Assembly (NCBI GenBank): GCA_028671895.1
Contig: CM053794.1
Location: 25,034,501-25,098,500, forward strand
Origin: Oenanthe sinensis
Lineage: Eukaryota; Streptophyta; Magnoliopsida; Apiales; Apiaceae
Direction of reading: 5' to 3'
DNA: 64,000 bases
Part shown: in pieces, positions 59,716 to 64,000 of the stretch
Position numbering within the stretch: position 1 is the first letter of the stretch
How the letters are laid out: the number at the start of each line of letters is the position of its first letter
Program-made: the position numbers and the translations under genes
Notes under the pieces: generated by a model
Database searches by the model: none
The model's input: the letters and a program-made list of their open reading frames with translations, nothing else
What the model was told of the DNA's origin: nothing

Positions 59716-60896
59716 ATGAGTAGTTTTGAGCCATTGTATTGAGTGTTTCAATTTATTGTTTGGCGTAGATCCAGATGCCAATAGGGAATTTTGTACAAGT
59801 GCATATTCGATTGCTCTTGATCCTCACGACTTTCACGGTTTCATGTAAACAGAGTGTGTGTATATGCAAGTGCGTACGAAAGCAAGAAAACAAGCATAAA
59901 AGGATAATACCTTTTGAATTTGGTCGGTGGTGATGGAATTAGAAGGATAAGAATGAAAAGGATGGCCGGAGTTAGGGTCGGCTGTTGTTGTGAAGAAGAT
60001 GATTGCAAATAGACGATTTTACCCCTGTCTTTTTTAACGGAGTTGCCCATTTTACAACAAGAGTTAAATTTCATTACAGTAAGTGAGAGTTTTTAAAGTA
60101 TAATATTTCAAGTGATTTGACATACAAAGTGCGAATATACAAAATGTACTTTATTCTAGTGGAAGGGGTTTGTGGTATGATATTCTGACACACTAAGTAC
60201 GAGTATACAAAATGCACTTTTACTTTTGTGGAAGGGGTTCGTGGTTTCAATATCAATATCCAAAAATTTAAAATTGTCTAGCCAAATTCTTTTTGGTTAT
60301 TTGCACTTTAGTTTGGGAGAGTGTATGTCAATCAAACATTTTTTGTTTTCATTTCCAAGTAATTTTGTGGAGAAATTAGATTCTAACCATACTCATAATT
60401 TATAATTTTTCTTATTATTTAAGTGAAAACAATATTTTTGAACGTAATTTGTATGCTTGTATAGTCCATTTGAAAGTCATATAAATGTTGGATAATATAC
60501 AATCACAAGTAAAAAAATGTATTTTAATTAACGAGGAAACCATTTAAAGCTGTGTAATATCGAGTTTCTGAAAATAAAAAAAAAATTATCAGAAGGCGCA
60601 AAAGAAATCAAATTTATTTCCTTTCATTGTGCACACCACTGCACCAGAAAGTCTTTATACTTGTCTTTGTTTTGCTATTGAATTCTTTCCGTTTCATTTC
60701 TTTTTTGATGGTAGACTTTGAGAGTTTCCACTGATCCCAAAGATAGTCTTGCTTTTGCATACAACTTAAATAAAAGATCCAGTCAACTGGATTAGTATGC
60801 AAAAAGGATATTATAGATGCTGGAACCATATGTCCTCACTTTCGGTAAATGTTTTCAACAATGTTATTGAGAAGAAAATAAGAACATATTCGACAA

Positions 60897-63460
60897 TCAT
60901 AAAGAAGGCCATATTGCAACTTCTGTATTACCATCTTCAGTAGCACAAGCTCTAAACATGCCTGTTGTATTGAATTGCATAGTTACTTCCCCTGCGGCTG
61001 ATACAGCAACTAAGCCGGTGGTGCCTTCTGGGGCACACTTTACGACATGAGATGCTGCTTCGTTCAGAGAAAGATTTTTGTACTCCATAAGAGCAGCAAC
61101 GTCCCTTGCAATTGTACTGCGTATTATTGCTTCGCCTTTGCCAGTTGCAGATACAGCACAAAAATTATTTGCATATGTTCCTGCACCAATGATGGGTGTA
61201 TCCCCGATTCTTCCTACCATCTTATTGACTAATCCACCAGTTGAAGTTGCAGTAGCCAGGTTTCCATGTCTATCAACTGCCACACATCCAACTGTTCCGA
61301 TTTGGTCCCCTTCAGGAACTGCAGTGTCTTTCTCATTCGTGGCTTGAAAGGGTGGTGTGTAATCAATCTGTAAATTAAAAATAGAACTAGTGATTACCAT
61401 CACTTCGTATTAACTGTAACAGTACTATTTTATAATAAAGACATGGAACCTCTTTTTTTTTTTGCACAACATCCATTTGTACGTGAAGATCATAAAGAAC
61501 TTCATAATGTCAGGTACCATACATATGGCGTAAAGTGTCAGCTAATTTCTTCAAACAATTTTTTTTTTTGGATCCTAGTAATAACAATTTTGTATTTACA
61601 CCAAAATTTATTTAGTACTATAGTAGTACACTAGTACTATTCTTCTACACAATCAGGCCTCTAATTAAGTAGCACTATTCTTCTACACAAACAGTCCTTT
61701 AATTATGTAGTTGCATGATTGTGTATTTCATGATAATGGTATTGATAAAGTAAAAAGTGGAAACTAGTAAGTGTTTGATGATAAAAATAATCTTTTAAAG
61801 TAAATATATAAAAAATTAGTTGTATAATTAATAACTATAGACGAGAGCTCGGAAAAAAAAGGAGGCCCTAGGCAAAAACATATGCCAACTTCCGTCACAG
61901 CCGGCTCTGAATGACATGGCTAGTGTACTATTATCAAGGCTGATATTGCATTTCATCTCTCAACGTATTCATTTCTTTTTTCAATTAAAATGTATTTTGA
62001 CTTGCAACCTCTGTAAATAAAAGCTTCTAGTATTTACGTAACATGTATAGACTCCCACCAGTATTATAAAGTTCAAATTGTGTCATTACATATTCAAGCT
62101 ATACAAACTCAATGGTAAAATAACGCAATTAAGAATAACAATTGAAAAAAATATAGGATACCCAAAAGAACACATGACACAAGCTCATATTATGAAAGTA
62201 TGGTACTAATATTAGATCTCACAGATAAAGAGAAGGCTACAAGCATACCTGAACCCTGTTCGCATCTTTTGCTTGATTTAGTCTCTCTATGTTTTCCACA
62301 GTAATAAAATGGCTTGGATCAATAGTTTCAACCCCCTATAAAATATAATCAGCCATAAATACTTAAATATATATATTTACGCAAATATACAAAAAAAAAC
62401 TTGCACATAAGAATTGAATGCATTTATGAGAGAAGGAATTGTATCTCCTGCACTTCTTATCCTCTTCTAAGCTTGTTATAGGAGGATTGTTGGTACTGTA
62501 ATGCTCTCAAGTCAATTTCTAACTTTTTAGGTCTAATGGAACCAGAAAGTATAGATTATATGCCAAATATCTCATGCCTCTGAACATGATAAATTGCTCA
62601 GTTGCCAATACAGTGGAACTTAGAAGCACTACAATCCTCCATAGCTGGTGGCATTTTTGGTATTATTAATATCATAAAAAATTGAATACTTTATGTTGTA
62701 AGTAGAGGGATGAGGTATTGACGTTACTACACTACTACAGTATTATAGATATGTATGATTTAGAAACACTACAATCCTCCATAGTTATTGATGTTACTAA
62801 AATATTATAGATATGTATGTAGTTGTAATAGTTTCACGTCTACAATATTAATAGTAATTCCTTAGTTACTGTTAAGTTAGTTGTAATAGTTTCCTGTCTG
62901 CAATATTAATAACCTTAAACCACTGTCGACTGGAGCTCTGATACCTTGTTAAGTTATCAGTTCTCCTAAAACCGCTAGGAGACCGACTTACCAGGATCAT
63001 ATATTATATTCTAACAGTCGCAAACAGGGAGTGATTTAGACGCGACTATGGCCTTCCAAAAGCTGGTATTGTTAGTGATGTTATTAATATCGAGTAATGA
63101 ATACTTTATATTAAGGTTAAGCTTACAAAATTGAAAGCAGGCAAACTGATTGAGATTTAAGCCATTATATTGCTAGAAAACACTACAGTCACGTAAAAAA
63201 AAATTTAGAAGTTTCTTTCCACTTACTTGTTCTCTTGCAAATGCCTCTGCACCATCAAATCCTAGATATATATGAGGAGTTTTCTCCATCACCAACCTTG
63301 CTAGAGATATGGCATTAACAACAGTACTGAGACCAGAAACAGCTCCACAATTCTTTGTATTACCATCCATGATGCAAGCTTCCATTTCAACACTGCTATT
63401 GTTGGTAAGAACAGACCCTTTACCGGCATTAAAGTTTGGATTATTCTCTAGTTCACGTAC
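60897..63460 (-). CDS. Isoaspartyl peptidase/L-asparaginase (potassium-type), 3' three exons; N-terminus outside window
   Basis: This Ntn-hydrolase cleaves L-asparagine and isoaspartyl dipeptides and matures by self-cleavage into two subunits. Exons on the minus strand are 63460-63227, 62335-62249 and 61367-60897 (stop at 60897-60899), giving 263 residues. The family has about 325, so roughly 60 N-terminal residues are missing, and none were found up to position 64000. Seen are RELENNPNFNAGKGS and MDGNTKNCGAVSGL. The maturation site is QIGTVGC, with nucleophile Thr (ACA, 61293-61295). The Gly-rich TSTGG and GAGTYAN loops and the end EVAIWPSL are also present. NPNFNAG, MEKTPHIYL and related wording point to the potassium-dependent branch. 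No coding defects are seen. Intron 2 (62336-63226) contains a short-LTR element. Confidence 0.93.
61647..61740. repeat. Short direct duplication in asparaginase intron 3
   Basis: ACTATTCTTCTACACAATCAG and, 39 bases on, ACTATTCTTCTACACAAACAG, each followed by a related CCTCTAATTAAGTAG-type tail. Confidence 0.75.
62820..62920. repeat. About 59-bp direct duplication in asparaginase intron 2
   Basis: TAGTTGTAATAGTTTCACGTC...CAATATTAATA (62821) recurs as TAGTTGTAATAGTTTCCTGTC...CAATATTAATA (62880). A separate pair of ACACTACAATCCTCCATAG phrases lies at about 62626 and 62766. Confidence 0.7.
62935..63016 (-). mobile_element. Short LTR and primer site of a TRIM-like element in an asparaginase intron
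   Basis: On the minus strand, a 70-bp segment runs from TGTTAGAATATAATATATG to ACTTAACA (63016-62947). It has TG...CA ends and is followed after one base by GGTATCAGAGC (62945-62935), the initiator-tRNA primer site. LTRs of about 70-140 bp with such a primer site are typical of terminal-repeat retrotransposons in miniature. The other LTR was not located. Confidence 0.55.
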
Positions 63461-64000
63461 CTGAACAAAGGAATATTGTATGCTCAAAAATTAGAAACGT
63501 TAAATGATCAATTCAGAAAACATCCTAGTTAGACCAAAAGTACTATATATTGCTTGCCAACATATATTAGGTAGTTTGAATCAGCGTACTTGTTAACTCC
63601 ATCATATCTGCAAGTTCGTTTATTTTACAAATCACATATTACTTTGAGCCCCATTAAACATGATAGAATTAATATACATTTAGTAGAAGCAGAAATTTTG
63701 TATACTTTTTTAGCCTAGCCTATGTTAAACAATTAAATAATAAACAAAGTTTTATTCACAACTCATAAATAAAAACCTCTGAAACTCTTACTATATCGAT
63801 ACAGAAAAAGTCCATCCTTTCAATGCATTACAGTTCCAACTAATTTACAAAGAACTTGATTAAAGGCCGACGGACACTTATTAGTACTGAACATCAACTT
63901 AACATGTCTTGTGCCTATGATAATCAGCTAATAATAAACATAACAAGTCATACCCTCTATTCTTTGCAAGGATCTTGCTTTGTCAAGATTGTACAAAGAA
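63461..64000. other. Upstream intron of the asparaginase gene
   Basis: No exon resembling the conserved N-terminus of the family was found on the minus strand, so this is read as intron continuing past the right edge. Confidence 0.5.

Larger units (their letters stand above)
58356..60896. other. Intergenic region between IMP3 and the asparaginase gene
   Basis: The two genes are convergent. The region holds the two 3' UTRs and two TIR elements (separate entries). Two similar phrases, TGACATACAAAGTGCGAATATACAAA (60118) and the matching phrase at 60187, form a short diverged duplication of about 69 bp. No gene is seen. Confidence 0.45.

Noticed and set aside
60952..61347. Several frames overlapping the last asparaginase exon on both strands
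   Set aside because: Shadow frames of a well-conserved exon.

Overview
This is nuclear DNA of a eudicot plant. Its four host genes have plant-type multi-exon structures with GT-AG introns, and almost everything between them is transposon-derived or AT-rich. The host genes are: a GDSL esterase/lipase (28584-30902, minus); a FRUITFULL-clade MADS-box gene (39988-54914, plus) with a 13.2-kb first intron; the U3 snoRNP protein IMP3 (57128-58355, plus); and the 3' part of a potassium-type isoaspartyl peptidase/L-asparaginase (60897-63460, minus), whose first exon lies beyond the right edge. I cannot name the species from the sequence.

Positions 1-19900 are a stack of nested retrotransposons. The oldest visible layer is a minus-strand LINE (about 19757 down to 8681). 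A SIRE-like Copia element (11296-18992, target duplication CTATG) sits inside it. A second Copia element, of which the 3' end and LTR 7584-8680 are visible, abuts and interrupts the LINE at 8681. That element is in turn interrupted by a third LTR element on the minus strand (LTR 5487-6414, primer site 5473-5484). The interior of the third element is non-coding and holds two tandem arrays. All coding parts of these elements are broken by stops or frameshifts.

Positions 19900-28500 hold a Mutator-like element (20841-24596) with long inverted ends and a perfect 9-bp target duplication. Two solo LTRs have since landed in it (about 21417-23013 and 23099-24241). The second belongs to the same family as the Copia element at 11296. 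The sequence flanking the Mutator-like element recurs without the insertion at 34632-35170, which gives an empty-site comparison. A Helitron-like 3' end lies at 26559-26584.

Positions 30900-39990 are intergenic. They carry a hAT-type element with an exact 8-bp duplication (33200-33885), a tRNA-derived SINE-like head, Stowaway-type MITEs, and then the MADS-box promoter. Intron 1 of the MADS-box gene (40173-53389) contains a second hAT element with GC-rich subterminal repeats (40924-42058), several hairpin MITEs, a large inverted repeat, a solo Gypsy-type LTR (49031-50848, duplication ATACA) and a block that looks like the 5' part of a gene on the opposite strand.

The host genes do not form a pathway: they act in floral/meristem regulation, ribosome biogenesis, nitrogen remobilisation and ester hydrolysis. 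The most useful signals for follow-up are the large MADS-box intron, the Mutator-like insertion with its empty relative, and the family-specific short words repeated inside each LTR family. All alignments, percentages and exon boundaries here were made by eye.
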